From Rhizobium sp. LC145 (GTDB lineage Bacteria; Pseudomonadota; Alphaproteobacteria; Rhizobiales; Rhizobiaceae), in the NCBI RefSeq assembly GCF_001005825.1, contig NZ_LBHV01000005.1, positions 124,001 through 188,000 of the forward strand: a stretch of DNA of 64,000 bases, in the 5' to 3' direction. Shown one piece after another: positions 48,767-57,307 of this stretch (within the stretch, counting starts at the first letter, position 1; every line of letters begins with the position of its first letter). The notes beneath the pieces were generated by a model that was not told the DNA's origin, made no database searches, and saw only the letters and a list, made by a program, of their open reading frames with translations. A program made the position numbers and the translations under genes.

Positions 48767-49249
48767 TCAGCGCAGTGATTTAACGAGCAATAGAGTCGTC
48801 AGGCCGCTATTCCACTCCTCGTCGGGATAACGGCCGGCCTCAAGGTAACCTCTGGATTGGTAAAAGGCTTGGCTGGGATAATTGAATGTATCGGTTTCCA
48901 GCCGTGCCGAGGCAAACCCGGCACCGGCAATCTGCATCTCCACATGGTCCAATAACCGTCGTCCGATACCCTGTCGCGCATGCGACGAACGCACGTGAAG
49001 GGCGTTTATGAAGTCCCCTTCCCAATCGACCAAGCCGACGACTTCGCCGGCAACATCGGCCACCCATAACTGAAGCCCACGCTTGTTCACATAGGAAGTC
49101 GGCCTATCCTCCTGAATGAAGGCTTGCGCAGCGGCCTCTTTGATATTGGGCCGCCAAGTGCTCTCGAACGTATCGTAAAGAATGGCGCATAGGTTGGCGA
49201 AGTCTTCCGGCCGCGCTGCCCGAACGATGGTGTCTCTATCTCCAGTCAT
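48767..49249 (-). CDS. GNAT-family N-acetyltransferase
   Basis: From the ATG at 49249 the protein is 160 residues with a GNAT fold: strand VADVAGEVVGLVDWEGDFINALHVRSSHARQGIGRRLLDHVE contains the acetyl-CoA loop R-x-x-G-I-G-R. The C-terminal part (ASARLETDTFNYPSQAFYQSRGY) is the usual helix and strand of the family. The longer frame to 49330 adds a poor extension. The substrate is unknown; small-molecule amines or protein N-termini are possible. Confidence 0.88.
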   Translation of the reverse strand: MTGDRDTIVRAARPEDFANLCAILYDTFESTWRPNIKEAAAQAFIQEDRPTSYVNKRGLQLWVADVAGEVVGLVDWEGDFINALHVRSSHARQGIGRRLLDHVEMQIAGAGFASARLETDTFNYPSQAFYQSRGYLEAGRYPDEEWNSGLTTLLLVKSLR

Positions 49250-49417
49250 GTTCGCGCTGTGCCTGAGAAGACAAATCGAAATAAAAATTTGGTGGGCCCG
49301 GAGGGCATGATACACCGCCTGCTCTATCAATAGGTTAACCGATCCGGTTAGGTCATTACGTTCACGTATGTTCCCATATATCTGGCTAACCGATCCTGCC
49401 GCCCTATCCTCTTCCGG

Positions 49418-49649
49418 ATGAGCGACATCCCTCCACCGACCGTTCCCTTCGGAGACCCGGCATTACTGGTGCCAGATAGCGATCGGGATACCGCTGCAGG
49501 ATCTCATCGAGGATGCAATGAAGGCGGGATGGAAGGAGACGGAGGTCATCACTGCCATCATCGAGGTCGCGGATAACCTCATGCTGGCGGTCGGCTCCAA
49601 TGCTGGATTGGATGCCCTGGAAAAGGCGCTAAGGCGGAAGCTGGAATGA
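49418..49649 (+). pseudogene. Frameshifted small gene (about 75 codons)
   Basis: An ATG at 49418 opens MSDIPPPTVPFGDPALL, a sensible N-terminus. A different frame from about 49476 carries IAIGIPLQDLIEDAMKAGW and continues to KALRRKLE and the stop at 49649. The distance from ATG to stop is 232 bases, one base more than a multiple of three, so a single indel near 49455-49475 separates the halves. I do not recognise the family. A partial copy of its 3' end recurs at 50188. Confidence 0.6.
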
Positions 49650-49651
49650 CG
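49608..49651 (+). repeat. 3' end of the frameshifted gene, copy 1 of a dispersed 44-base repeat
   Basis: These 44 bases encode LDALEKALRRKLE and the stop and correspond to 50188-50230, where a related stretch encodes DALVKALKRKLE and the stop. The identity is strongest over the last 30 bases. The repeat suggests a partial duplication or leftover of a related gene. Confidence 0.65.
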
Positions 49652-49655
49652 CCCA

Positions 49656-49955
49656 TCAACGCACGGGCATTCGCCAAGCGGCAAGGAGGGCGCGCGCCTT
49701 CTTCGATATATCAAGACGATGCTCAAAGCTCGTCTCAACACAAAGGCGTTCGCGCTCAATGCTGCCGAGGTACTCAGCTATTGCTAGTTCATCGGCTTCC
49801 CCCGCCACCAGTCGCCAAAATTCCGGAAGGTAGGCGCGATATTCATCTTCCGGACCATCCATTGGATATATTCCTATCGGATCCCATTCTCTGAAAAGCA
49901 AACGGTCCAGTGCTTCATAAGCGCCGGCATCTGCCGCAGAAGACTTAGTCCCCAT
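49656..49955 (-). CDS. Hypothetical protein, 99 residues
   Basis: The frame starts at an ATG at 49955 and encodes 99 residues with several Trp/Tyr residues (YEALDRLLFREWDPIGIYPMDGPEDEYRAYLPEFWRLVAGEADELAIAEYLG). The WDPIG...DEY pattern resembles a family of small helical proteins (DUF1871-like) sometimes encoded near toxin systems, but I cannot confirm membership. It is convergent with the frameshifted gene. It is intact and its codon use appears acceptable, so it may be functional. Confidence 0.65.
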   Translation of the reverse strand: MGTKSSAADAGAYEALDRLLFREWDPIGIYPMDGPEDEYRAYLPEFWRLVAGEADELAIAEYLGSIERERLCVETSFEHRLDISKKARALLAAWRMPVR

Positions 49956-50035
49956 CTGGTCTCCGTTGTCGCGAGAAAACGCCTGCCCGTGAATTAAGAG
50001 ATTCTATCTAAAGCGTTCTGGCGTCCTCATCCAGC

Positions 50036-50182
50036 CTAGGTGGGCTGCGACAGAGCTATTCTCTCAGTCGATAAGACGTCCCAGGCATCAGCCTCGTCGC
50101 GCAGCCCTTTGAATGACGGATGCCTCAGCTCCCCGTCATGGGTCCAGCCGCGATAGTCGATAACGGCGATCAGGGTCGGCGC
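50036..50182 (-). pseudogene. C-terminal remnant of an ATP-dependent DNA ligase (LigD-type)
   Basis: On the minus strand an open stretch from 50182 to the stop at 50036 encodes 48 residues including YRGWTHDGELRHPSFKGLRDEADAWD. This is the C-terminal signature of the ligase domain of LigD-type NHEJ ligases. An in-frame stop (TAG at 50183-50185) precedes it and the rest of the gene is missing. It is a decayed fragment and not a gene. Confidence 0.75.
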
Positions 50183-50187
50183 CTAAC

Positions 50188-50230
50188 TTGACGCTTTGGT
50201 GAAGGCGCTGAAGCGGAAGCTGGAATGACG
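50188..50230 (+). repeat. Copy 2 of the 44-base repeat (fragment of the frameshifted gene family)
   Basis: The stretch reads DALVKALKRKLE-stop in the same frame as the end of the gene at 49418-49649, with the 3' 30 bases nearly identical. It directly abuts the ligD remnant on the opposite strand, indicating a rearrangement joint. It has no start or N-terminal part. Confidence 0.65.
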
Positions 50231-50359
50231 GTGCCCACTTTCACCGCCGGCTTCGATATTCGGCGTGCCAAAGCCCGAAAGGCCCACATATATGCTGCTA
50301 TTGCTTTCCCAGGTCGAGCCCGCGCCCGTCAGCGTACCGTTGGAGCCGCTAGCGGTCCG

Positions 50360-50512
50360 TCAGCCGCTGTCGTTATAGCGGCTGATGATCTTGTGGCCCG
50401 TCTTGCGGGAGATGCCGAACTCGCGGCACAGCGCCGCGATCGTCTCGCCATCCAGAACCCGCGCAACGAATTTAAGACGCTCGTCCATGCGGTTGCACTC
50501 CTGCCAAGGCAC
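50360..50512 (-). mobile_element. N-terminal remnant of an IS481-type transposase
   Basis: The minus-strand stretch from 50512 (GTG, VPWQECNRMDERLKFVARVLDG) to the stop at 50360 encodes 50 residues containing LCREFGISRKTGHKIISRYNDSG. This is the HTH start typical of IS481-family transposases. The DDE core is absent and the frame stops after the HTH. No inverted repeat was identified. It marks past insertion activity at this locus. Confidence 0.75.
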
Positions 50513-50781
50513 CTTCGATCTCCTCGCAAAGGCAAAAAGTGTAACCCATCTCTCCGGTATCAAATGTCACCCTTCTCTCGGGAAGGACATCAGTCAGTTA
50601 CGCTCTGAAAACTAAAGCTGAAAATCGGTACAGGAAGCATATAGGAAGCAGCTATCTGTCATCGCGAACTTGTGGATAGTTTCGATAGGGTGTGGTTCGT
50701 CATCGGCTTCTGAACAGATTGAGTCAGCTTCTGGATTAGAACCCCTCCGCAGCTAACGCAGAAAACGGTTCGATAACGTGC

Positions 50782-51057
50782 TCAAAGCCACGTGTCAGCT
50801 TCTGTCCCGCGACGTTCTTCCACGACGAGAACGACATAGTTTACCAAGTCTCTCGGATTGAAAATTCGATCAACGACCTTCCAGATATCTCGGCTCTGAG
50901 GCTCCGAACGATCTAATCCCTGCAGCACTCCTGGATTTAGGATCGTGTCGCCTATCGACGGGAGAAAACCAGCAAAATCTTCGAGCCCATAATCCTGCCT
51001 TCCGTCTTCGACCTTGCCGTCCGGGCCTCGAAAGTAGATGCGCACGGTCACGTTCAT
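50782..51057 (-). CDS. Hypothetical protein, 91 residues
   Basis: The protein starts MNVTVRIYFRGPDGKVEDG and has no membrane helix or recognised motif. Alternating hydrophobic residues at the N-terminus suggest a small beta-rich fold. It lies 17 bases downstream of another small gene on the same strand, so the pair is probably an operon. Composition is less GC-rich than the core genes, in line with the accessory region. The function is unknown. Confidence 0.6.
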   Translation of the reverse strand: MNVTVRIYFRGPDGKVEDGRQDYGLEDFAGFLPSIGDTILNPGVLQGLDRSEPQSRDIWKVVDRIFNPRDLVNYVVLVVEERRGTEADTWL

Positions 51058-51074
51058 AGCTTCTCTCCTCGATG

Positions 51075-51290
51075 TTAGCGGTTGTAGCCCAAGTAGGAAG
51101 CGATGCGGTCCACCGCATCCGAGAACTCCTTGGCGTCATCGTGCGACAGTAATAGGGAATGGTCGCCGAAATTGATGTACATTTGTGGCCCTTCTCCGCC
51201 GACGCTAGTCGTTCCTATCTCTACCAGGACGGACTTCTTCCTATCCAATGCATCGGCGATCGGCTTCTCCAGGTACATGGTCGTTCCCAA
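51075..51290 (-). CDS. Hypothetical protein, 71 residues
   Basis: The frame begins at a TTG (51290) preceded by GGGGGA; an ATG at 51278 (MYLEKPIADALDRKKSVLVE) is the alternative start. The protein is small and soluble, with the segment GGEGPQMYINFGDHSLLLSHDDAKEFSDAVDRIASYL. No family is recognised. It is the first gene of a two-gene unit with 50782-51057. The function is unknown. Confidence 0.6.
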   Translation of the reverse strand: MGTTMYLEKPIADALDRKKSVLVEIGTTSVGGEGPQMYINFGDHSLLLSHDDAKEFSDAVDRIASYLGYNR

Positions 51291-51549
51291 TGAAATATCC
51301 CCCTTCAGCTGGATGAAGAGATGCTAAGCTTCGCTGAACCAGACGTGCAAGAGGGCTTGCCTGCAACGCATCAACAAGCTGGAGGAAATCCACGCATTTG
51401 AGGCTGTGTTTTTGTGTAGGAGCCGCTGCGGACCACCTGCAGTATCGTATCCGTGCTTGCCCGTCGCGCGTCTTCCTCGGCCAGCAGCCCTGGATTTCGC
51501 CTCGCTCATCCTCGTGCTATGGTGCCCTGGGGTTTTGAGGGTGGGGCTC

Positions 51550-52119
51550 ATGCTGAGATTTGTTGCCGCCGCGATGTTCGCCATCGCTGTTTCATCGGGG
51601 TCGGTCCCGGCTGCCGACCCCACACATGAAAAGTGCACCTGCGATCTCAGCCGAGAGAGCGCACTTAACAACGGCGCATCCGTAAGGAATGCGACGGCAT
51701 GCTGGTCTACCGAGGATCCTGATCGGCAATGGTGCGATATCACCGTTCAAGCGATCGAGGGCGACAACCGACACCAGACAATTATCAATGAACTTGTGCA
51801 GCTTCAGAACGACCCCGAGAGCATGACTGCATTTCTGCAGCGTCAGGCCGAGGAATCAATTCTAAGCAGTGCGGTTCCACCAAATATTGAAATTCTAAAT
51901 CAGGCACGGGCCGATCTCCCTGCCCTGATGAAGACCTTCGATATGCGAACCTCGGCATGCGTCCAAGGTTTCATTCGATATCAGGAAAGGAAGGAACTCT
52001 TCACAGGTGTCGACGAAGTTGGCTTTTCCTGCCAAGTCGGGAACGTCACGGGGTGGCTGCGGATGTCATTCCGGGTCGGCAACGTGAGCTTCGTGTTTAT
52101 GGTCGCACCAAATGCGTAA
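51550..52119 (+). CDS. Putative secreted cysteine-containing protein, 189 residues
   Basis: From the ATG at 51550 the protein has a signal peptide (MLRFVAAAMFAIAVSSG, cleavage near VPA-AD) and a mature part with six cysteines (C29, C31, C51, C62 and two near the C-terminus), suggesting disulfides in the periplasm. No domain is recognised. GGTGGGG lies just before the start. The 3' end overlaps the next gene by eight bases, so the two are coupled. Longer frames from 51406 start inside non-coding sequence. Confidence 0.65.
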   Translation: MLRFVAAAMFAIAVSSGSVPAADPTHEKCTCDLSRESALNNGASVRNATACWSTEDPDRQWCDITVQAIEGDNRHQTIINELVQLQNDPESMTAFLQRQAEESILSSAVPPNIEILNQARADLPALMKTFDMRTSACVQGFIRYQERKELFTGVDEVGFSCQVGNVTGWLRMSFRVGNVSFVFMVAPNA

Positions 52120-52639
52120 CGGGTGGGGCAAGCTGACTATTTCAGGTGTGGTCTTACTTATCCTCACGGGTGTTGCAGGTGGCCCTCTGGGGGACATCGG
52201 TAGCGCAATCGCCTCTTGGTTCCTAAGCCAGCTCTCCGCTCCTCAAAGGCTGACCATCGACTTCAATGATGTTCAGGGCTGTTTGCAAGGAAAACTCTCC
52301 GACATCGCCAAACGTCAAATGGACGGTGTAGGGCTCACGAACGGCGCGGATTCTTTGACGATCTGCGACAATCAACCTCTCAATGCCGTTCGCTCGGAGC
52401 TGCCGAGCGCATTAGCGACCAGAATACCCGGCTGTCTGAATTGGAGGGGTTGGGAGACCCGCGGGCTGGTTCTTGTCCGAAAGAGTGACGCTGTTTGTGC
52501 ACTACCTGGCGGCAAGCGTTTTGTTTGTGACGGTCCGAATGCACGGCTTGCCCTGGGAAACAATGCCGTGGGTGATTCATTGGACCGAATCACCCCATGT
52601 TCAGATGAACTATTACGCCGCTTTGGTTTCTCTTCCTGA
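52112..52639 (+). CDS. Putative membrane-anchored cysteine-rich protein, 175 residues
   Basis: The protein has a hydrophobic N-terminal segment (LTISGVVLLILTGVAGG) as a signal or anchor and a C-terminal part with six cysteines spread over residues ~55-165 (QGCLQ, TICDN, PGCLN, AVCAL, RFVCD, TPCSD). It overlaps the previous gene by eight bases. Together they look like a pair of envelope proteins encoded just upstream of the large HNH-NTPase gene, although no functional link is proven. No family is recognised. Confidence 0.62.
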   Translation: MRNGWGKLTISGVVLLILTGVAGGPLGDIGSAIASWFLSQLSAPQRLTIDFNDVQGCLQGKLSDIAKRQMDGVGLTNGADSLTICDNQPLNAVRSELPSALATRIPGCLNWRGWETRGLVLVRKSDAVCALPGGKRFVCDGPNARLALGNNAVGDSLDRITPCSDELLRRFGFSS

Positions 52640-52656
52640 CCTGTATGTCAGGTCAG
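52636..52656 (+). terminator. Perfect 8-base hairpin after the unknown gene pair
   Basis: CTGACCTG (52636-52643), a TATGT loop and CAGGTCAG (52649-52656) form a perfect hairpin that overlaps the stop codon of the preceding gene. There is no T-run, so termination is uncertain. The next 200 bases up to 52855 contain no gene I can support, only an open minus-strand frame without a start. Confidence 0.45.
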
Positions 52657-52855
52657 CAGATGATATGGCGGGTCGTCAACCGATATAATCCGCCAGAATT
52701 GACTTGCGAGCGCTCGAATTTCTCCAAGCCTTGGAATATCTGATGAATCTGAGCACCGGCTTTGTAGGTTAGGTCGAAGGTGAAGCCGGCGCGTTAGCAG
52801 TGGTATGACTGTGCCGGGGATTTCGTGACGACTGCTTTTGCATTAACGTCATCAT

Positions 52856-55800
52856 ATGTTCGCCACGCCCGCTCCCACCGAAGCCGCCGCGCCGATTGAC
52901 GGCCCCACTACTACTGCCGCAGGGGGACGACGGCGCGACGATTTCAAGACACCCGTCAGGATCCAACTCGCTCAGCGCGTCGGCTATCTGTGCTCTCACC
53001 CACAGTGCCAGCGACTGACCGTTGGACCGCGGAAAGGCGAAGAGGGCGCGAACAGTATTGGCGTGGCCGCCCACATCAAAGCCGCGTCACCCGGCGGTCC
53101 TCGGTATGATGCCAGTCAGACGCCGGCGGAACGGGCGGGTGCGGAAAACGGGATTTGGCTATGCGCCGACCATGCCCACCTCATCGACCACAATCCGGAA
53201 GAATTCACGGTCGAGAAGCTGAAGAAGTGGAAGCAAGAGGCGGAAGAGCGCGCGTTCCAGCAACTTGCCAGCGGCAGGGGTCCAGCGACGATCGCCCAGC
53301 TGTCGGATGAACTTATCCAGGAGCTGGCGCCTTACATTTCACGGCTCGGACTACCGCAGGATGCCAACCTTGGGACGGTGCAAACGCAGGTACGCGCGGC
53401 GTCGCTGGCGGATATAGAAAGCTATGAGCGGCGGCGCAGCTGGCCCAGCCATTCCGTGACGCTAGAACTCACGGTCGACGGCGCTGACGATGTTCGCAAT
53501 CTGGACCATGCCCAATTCGCTCAAGTTCTCGCAAATGCCCAGCATATCGTCCTCTTGTCAGCGCCCGGGACCGGCAAGACGACTACCCTCATTCAGATCG
53601 TCCGTAAAATGATCGAGGCCGGTCCCGCGCCGGTATTCGTGCCTCTTGGCGCATGGGCTGAGTCCGGCAGGGAACTGTTTGACTGGATATCCCGACGTAA
53701 AGGCTATGACGCGCTTTCCAGTGCGCACCTCAAGTTCTTAGCCGACCATGGCGAACTGGCTCTGTTCCTGGACGGCTGGAACGAGGTTCCAGAGTCGGCG
53801 CGTCGTCGCCTCATCAACGAGATGGAGGAGCTTGAAACACAGTTTCCGCTGTTGAACATGGTGATGAGCAGTCGCAGGATCGCGCTGGACGTTCCGCTCT
53901 CCGGACGTCGTGTCTCGATCCTGCCCCTCTCGGACAAGCAGCAGCGGGAAATCGCGGAGGGTATGAGGGGCCAGGACGGAGTACGTGCTCTCGACGCCGC
54001 TTGGCGAACCCCGGGTTTACGGGATCTCGTCACGATACCTCTCTACCTGCGTGCTTTGATGGAGGCGACCCCCTCCGGAATGTTGCCAGAGACGAAGGAA
54101 GAAGTGCTTCGCCGCATGGTCGAAGCCCACGAGGCCATTCCCGCCAACAAGGAGCTTTTTCACCGGGAGTTACATGACGTCCAACACGCCTACCTGACGG
54201 TCATAGCGGCTTCTGCCCAACGGTCGGGTAGGCCGACTATCTCCGACTGGGATGCGCGTTCGGCCATATCGAGAGCAGGCGAAAAGCTCGTATTTGATGG
54301 GCAGATTTCCTCTGCACCGAACCCGTCTCACGTCCTCGACATCCTAGTGGCCAGTCACTTGCTGGTCCGACAGGATAGACAGCTTTACGCCCTTCAACAT
54401 CAGCAATTACAGGAATGGTTTGCGTCGTTTGAGTTTGAGGCGGGGCTTGTTTCGGCAGGTGATGACCTCAGCTTCGAGCATCCAGTTACGACGTACGCGC
54501 TCAACGACCGCAGTTGGACTGAAGTGGTCTTGTTCGCATGCGAGCGAATGTCACGAAAAGACGAGGCCGGTTCTAAGATTGTCGCCAAGGTGGTTGACCT
54601 GCTGCTCGGCATCGATCCAATCTTTGCGGCGCAGGTTGTGGCGCGATCGGGACCAATTGTCTGGGACATCATTGGAAACACGGTCATCCAGTTCGCACAC
54701 GCTTGGCATGCTCAAGGCAAACTGGATCGCGCAGTGGGTTTCATGATCCAGAGCAAGAGGCCAGAGTTTGCCGAGATCGTTTGGCCTCTCGTTTCCGGAG
54801 ACAGCGATCAGAGCCAAATGAGCGTGATGAGGCTCGTACCCCGGTTCAGCCCGTCCGTCCTCGGAGATCATCTCGCACGGGAATTCGCCGGATTGCCAGA
54901 TAAGGCCCGCGAGACATTGGCCGCCGAGTTGGCGTTTCATGGTGATCGGGACGCCCTTGATGCGGTACTCGCATTGGCGCTGAATGAACCAAGTCTGGAG
55001 ATCCGACTTCGTGTCTTTGAAGGCCTCTCTTTCCGTGCGGCCACGCGGCAACTGGAGGAACTTCTGCGAGCCTCTGGTGAGGAGTTGATGCTGGCAGTTG
55101 CGCGAAAGGCTCACTTCGATGGGGTTCGCGATCCAGCGCTATTGGCCGACCTGACGGGAAGGCGGCGAGCCTTAGTTGTGGCTGATGGATCGCCTGAGAC
55201 ACGTTTGGCGAGGGCCTTAGACTCCCTTCCGGACGACGAGGCAGCGGCAGCGGTCGAGCGCGAACTGAAAGATCCCGCATTCTCGTTCAAGGACCGCGGG
55301 CATCACATTACGCATGACGCCTGGACTCGCTTTCCAGGTCAAGTCGCCGTCGCACTTAAGTGGCGAGTGGAGAACGCTCTCAACCTTCCCCACCAACCGC
55401 GGCAGTATTTGGAGGGGGTCGCGCCTACCGATGACGAACCGGTAGCAACGCTGGCGCTCGAAGGTGACAATGGCGATCTACCAAGTACGGTGTGCTTTCT
55501 AGCCGGGCACCGTACCGTGCGGGAACTGATCGTTCGTTATCTTGATACCAGACGCAAGTTTCGGGCGGACGGCGAGTGGACAGAAGCCGCTTACAAGCCA
55601 TCGCGCATGCTTGCAAACAAATTGGAAAGCACTCGCGCAAGCGTGCTAATCGATGCCTTGCAAGAGTTTGCTGAAGGGCTATCTCCTGAGGAGATCCACG
55701 ACCTTGCCGATATTGTCAGCCGACACGGTCGCGGAAGCGACAGTGAGCACTTGCAAATACCTTTCGCGAGTAGGCCAACGGCCCTAAAGCTCCTAGAACA

Positions 55801-57307
55801 GTGGGGGTGGCAGCTCATCGAAAAGTCGGCATCGCGGCATGATATGGCGCAACTCACTTGGGCCATGCGCCGCCTCCCTGATGTCGGTCAAGTGCCGATC
55901 CTGGATAAAATGATTGAAGCGGATCTCGCGGGACTTCGTGCGGCCAGAGCGGCTTTTGCTGTCAAAAGGTCGAACGGTAGGGCCTTGAACGAGATGCGGT
56001 GGTCTCATGTCCAAGAGTATCGCACCGCACTGACAGCCATCGGCAACGATGAGGCGGAAGCTGTTCTGAAACGGCATCTTTTCGACGATGACTTTGGCCC
56101 GGAAGCGGCTGTCGGCCTCCAAGTCATTTGGCAACAGCGAAACGAACCTGTGATTGACGACAATAATCGCAAGTTCAGCAAATGGCCCGATTTCGCCCGC
56201 GCAGTCGCAAATCGGTCTAGGGACCGTACCCAGAGCTGCGACACCGCTGACTTACTGTTTGAGGCTGCGGAGAACCTGCGTATGGCACGATCGCCGAAGG
56301 AACTCGCGCGTGCGGCGCGATTTGCCGGTTGCGCCGTGCTGCTGCCGCATGGCGAACGCAGCGCGCTCCTGATCGAGATATTGCAAGAGGATCTACCGCA
56401 TCGGCTGCGGCTCGAACTAGCGCAACGCATGACTGTCGGCGGGCTTATTGTCCCGGCTGGCATCATCATGAAGGGTCTGTCAGACGCGATGGCTGAACAT
56501 GGTGATCGCAAATGGATACAGGACAATGACCTGTACACGGTGTTCGACTGGCTGGAGTTGTTTCCGGTTTCGGATCAGCCGTTTGCGCTTTTCGACGGCC
56601 TGGATGCGATCGCCGCAAAGTTCGATTTCGAGAAATGGCGTGTCCGGGACATCTTGAATAGCGTGCATCATCTGGAGGAGGCTCTTCGTGTTGAACTCTT
56701 ACGCGGTCTTGCTGCCCGATACCCGCAGTTGACCGACCACTACGAGTTGTTCCTTGCGCTCAAGAATCCGGGGCAGGCAACGTTGGACTTCCTATTAGAA
56801 ATCGCGGCCCGAAAATTCGGCAACAAGCCGATCGAGAGCATTACACGCTTCGACTATCCCGACGAACTATTTCTAACGTTGTCGCCAGAGGCAAGGGAAA
56901 GCTTGCCGTCCCTGTACGACGCGGCAACGGATGAACGACAGAAATCTTTTCTTGCCAGCATCCTTCTCGCGGGAGGAGATCACGACATCTTCCTGAAACT
57001 GGCGGAAGAAAAAACAGGACGCCTCGTTATCGGTCAACTCGGCTGGAATACCCGCTCCAAAATCCTTTACACCCACCAGCCTACCGGCACTGACTCGTCC
57101 TCTTATACGATCATTCCACGCGACCTTTCGACACTCCGGAAAGGTCTGTTTGGACTGACCTGCTCATCTGATCCCGAAGCGGCCAAATTCGCTGCCGACT
57201 ATCTGGACCATATTGATGCCGAGCGTGACGCGGAAGGTGGCCTTGATGCTGGTCTCCGCCACCCCGATATCTCGTCGTTTCGACCGTGGCCTTCGGTGAA
57301 CGAGTGA
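52856..57307 (+). CDS. HNH nuclease-STAND (NACHT-like) NTPase with long C-terminal helical region, candidate defence protein
   Basis: The 1483-residue protein has three visible parts. Residues ~30-135 form an HNH-like zinc/nuclease domain: CSHPQC (C46, C51), AAHIKAASPGGPRYD (H73), ENGIWLCADHAHLID (N98, C103, H106). Residues ~205-400 are a P-loop NTPase of NACHT type: Walker A APGTGKTT (K241), Walker B LALFLDGWNEV (D306), an arginine pair in MSSRR (340-341). Residues ~400-1483 are mostly helical with many aliphatic and acidic repeats, probably a sensor scaffold of HEAT/TPR-like repeats. Prokaryotic NLR-type proteins with nuclease effectors act in phage defence, so the same is inferred here. 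It is encoded alone, has no clear ribosome site, and its composition is less GC-rich than core genes. Confidence 0.82.
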   Translation: MFATPAPTEAAAPIDGPTTTAAGGRRRDDFKTPVRIQLAQRVGYLCSHPQCQRLTVGPRKGEEGANSIGVAAHIKAASPGGPRYDASQTPAERAGAENGIWLCADHAHLIDHNPEEFTVEKLKKWKQEAEERAFQQLASGRGPATIAQLSDELIQELAPYISRLGLPQDANLGTVQTQVRAASLADIESYERRRSWPSHSVTLELTVDGADDVRNLDHAQFAQVLANAQHIVLLSAPGTGKTTTLIQIVRKMIEAGPAPVFVPLGAWAESGRELFDWISRRKGYDALSSAHLKFLADHGELALFLDGWNEVPESARRRLINEMEELETQFPLLNMVMSSRRIALDVPLSGRRVSILPLSDKQQREIAEGMRGQDGVRALDAAWRTPGLRDLVTIPLYLRALMEATPSGMLPETKEEVLRRMVEAHEAIPANKELFHRELHDVQHAYLTVIAASAQRSGRPTISDWDARSAISRAGEKLVFDGQISSAPNPSHVLDILVASHLLVRQDRQLYALQHQQLQEWFASFEFEAGLVSAGDDLSFEHPVTTYALNDRSWTEVVLFACERMSRKDEAGSKIVAKVVDLLLGIDPIFAAQVVARSGPIVWDIIGNTVIQFAHAWHAQGKLDRAVGFMIQSKRPEFAEIVWPLVSGDSDQSQMSVMRLVPRFSPSVLGDHLAREFAGLPDKARETLAAELAFHGDRDALDAVLALALNEPSLEIRLRVFEGLSFRAATRQLEELLRASGEELMLAVARKAHFDGVRDPALLADLTGRRRALVVADGSPETRLARALDSLPDDEAAAAVERELKDPAFSFKDRGHHITHDAWTRFPGQVAVALKWRVENALNLPHQPRQYLEGVAPTDDEPVATLALEGDNGDLPSTVCFLAGHRTVRELIVRYLDTRRKFRADGEWTEAAYKPSRMLANKLESTRASVLIDALQEFAEGLSPEEIHDLADIVSRHGRGSDSEHLQIPFASRPTALKLLEQWGWQLIEKSASRHDMAQLTWAMRRLPDVGQVPILDKMIEADLAGLRAARAAFAVKRSNGRALNEMRWSHVQEYRTALTAIGNDEAEAVLKRHLFDDDFGPEAAVGLQVIWQQRNEPVIDDNNRKFSKWPDFARAVANRSRDRTQSCDTADLLFEAAENLRMARSPKELARAARFAGCAVLLPHGERSALLIEILQEDLPHRLRLELAQRMTVGGLIVPAGIIMKGLSDAMAEHGDRKWIQDNDLYTVFDWLELFPVSDQPFALFDGLDAIAAKFDFEKWRVRDILNSVHHLEEALRVELLRGLAARYPQLTDHYELFLALKNPGQATLDFLLEIAARKFGNKPIESITRFDYPDELFLTLSPEARESLPSLYDAATDERQKSFLASILLAGGDHDIFLKLAEEKTGRLVIGQLGWNTRSKILYTHQPTGTDSSSYTIIPRDLSTLRKGLFGLTCSSDPEAAKFAADYLDHIDAERDAEGGLDAGLRHPDISSFRPWPSVNE

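Noticed and set aside
50225..50608. 127-codon plus-strand frame
   Set aside because: It lies opposite the IS481 transposase remnant and carries no motif; the minus-strand HTH fragment explains the sequence better.
48700..52855. tRNA gene or attachment site as boundary of the accessory region
   Set aside because: I looked for tRNA-like sequence and long direct repeats and found none in this stretch. The boundary may be outside the window.
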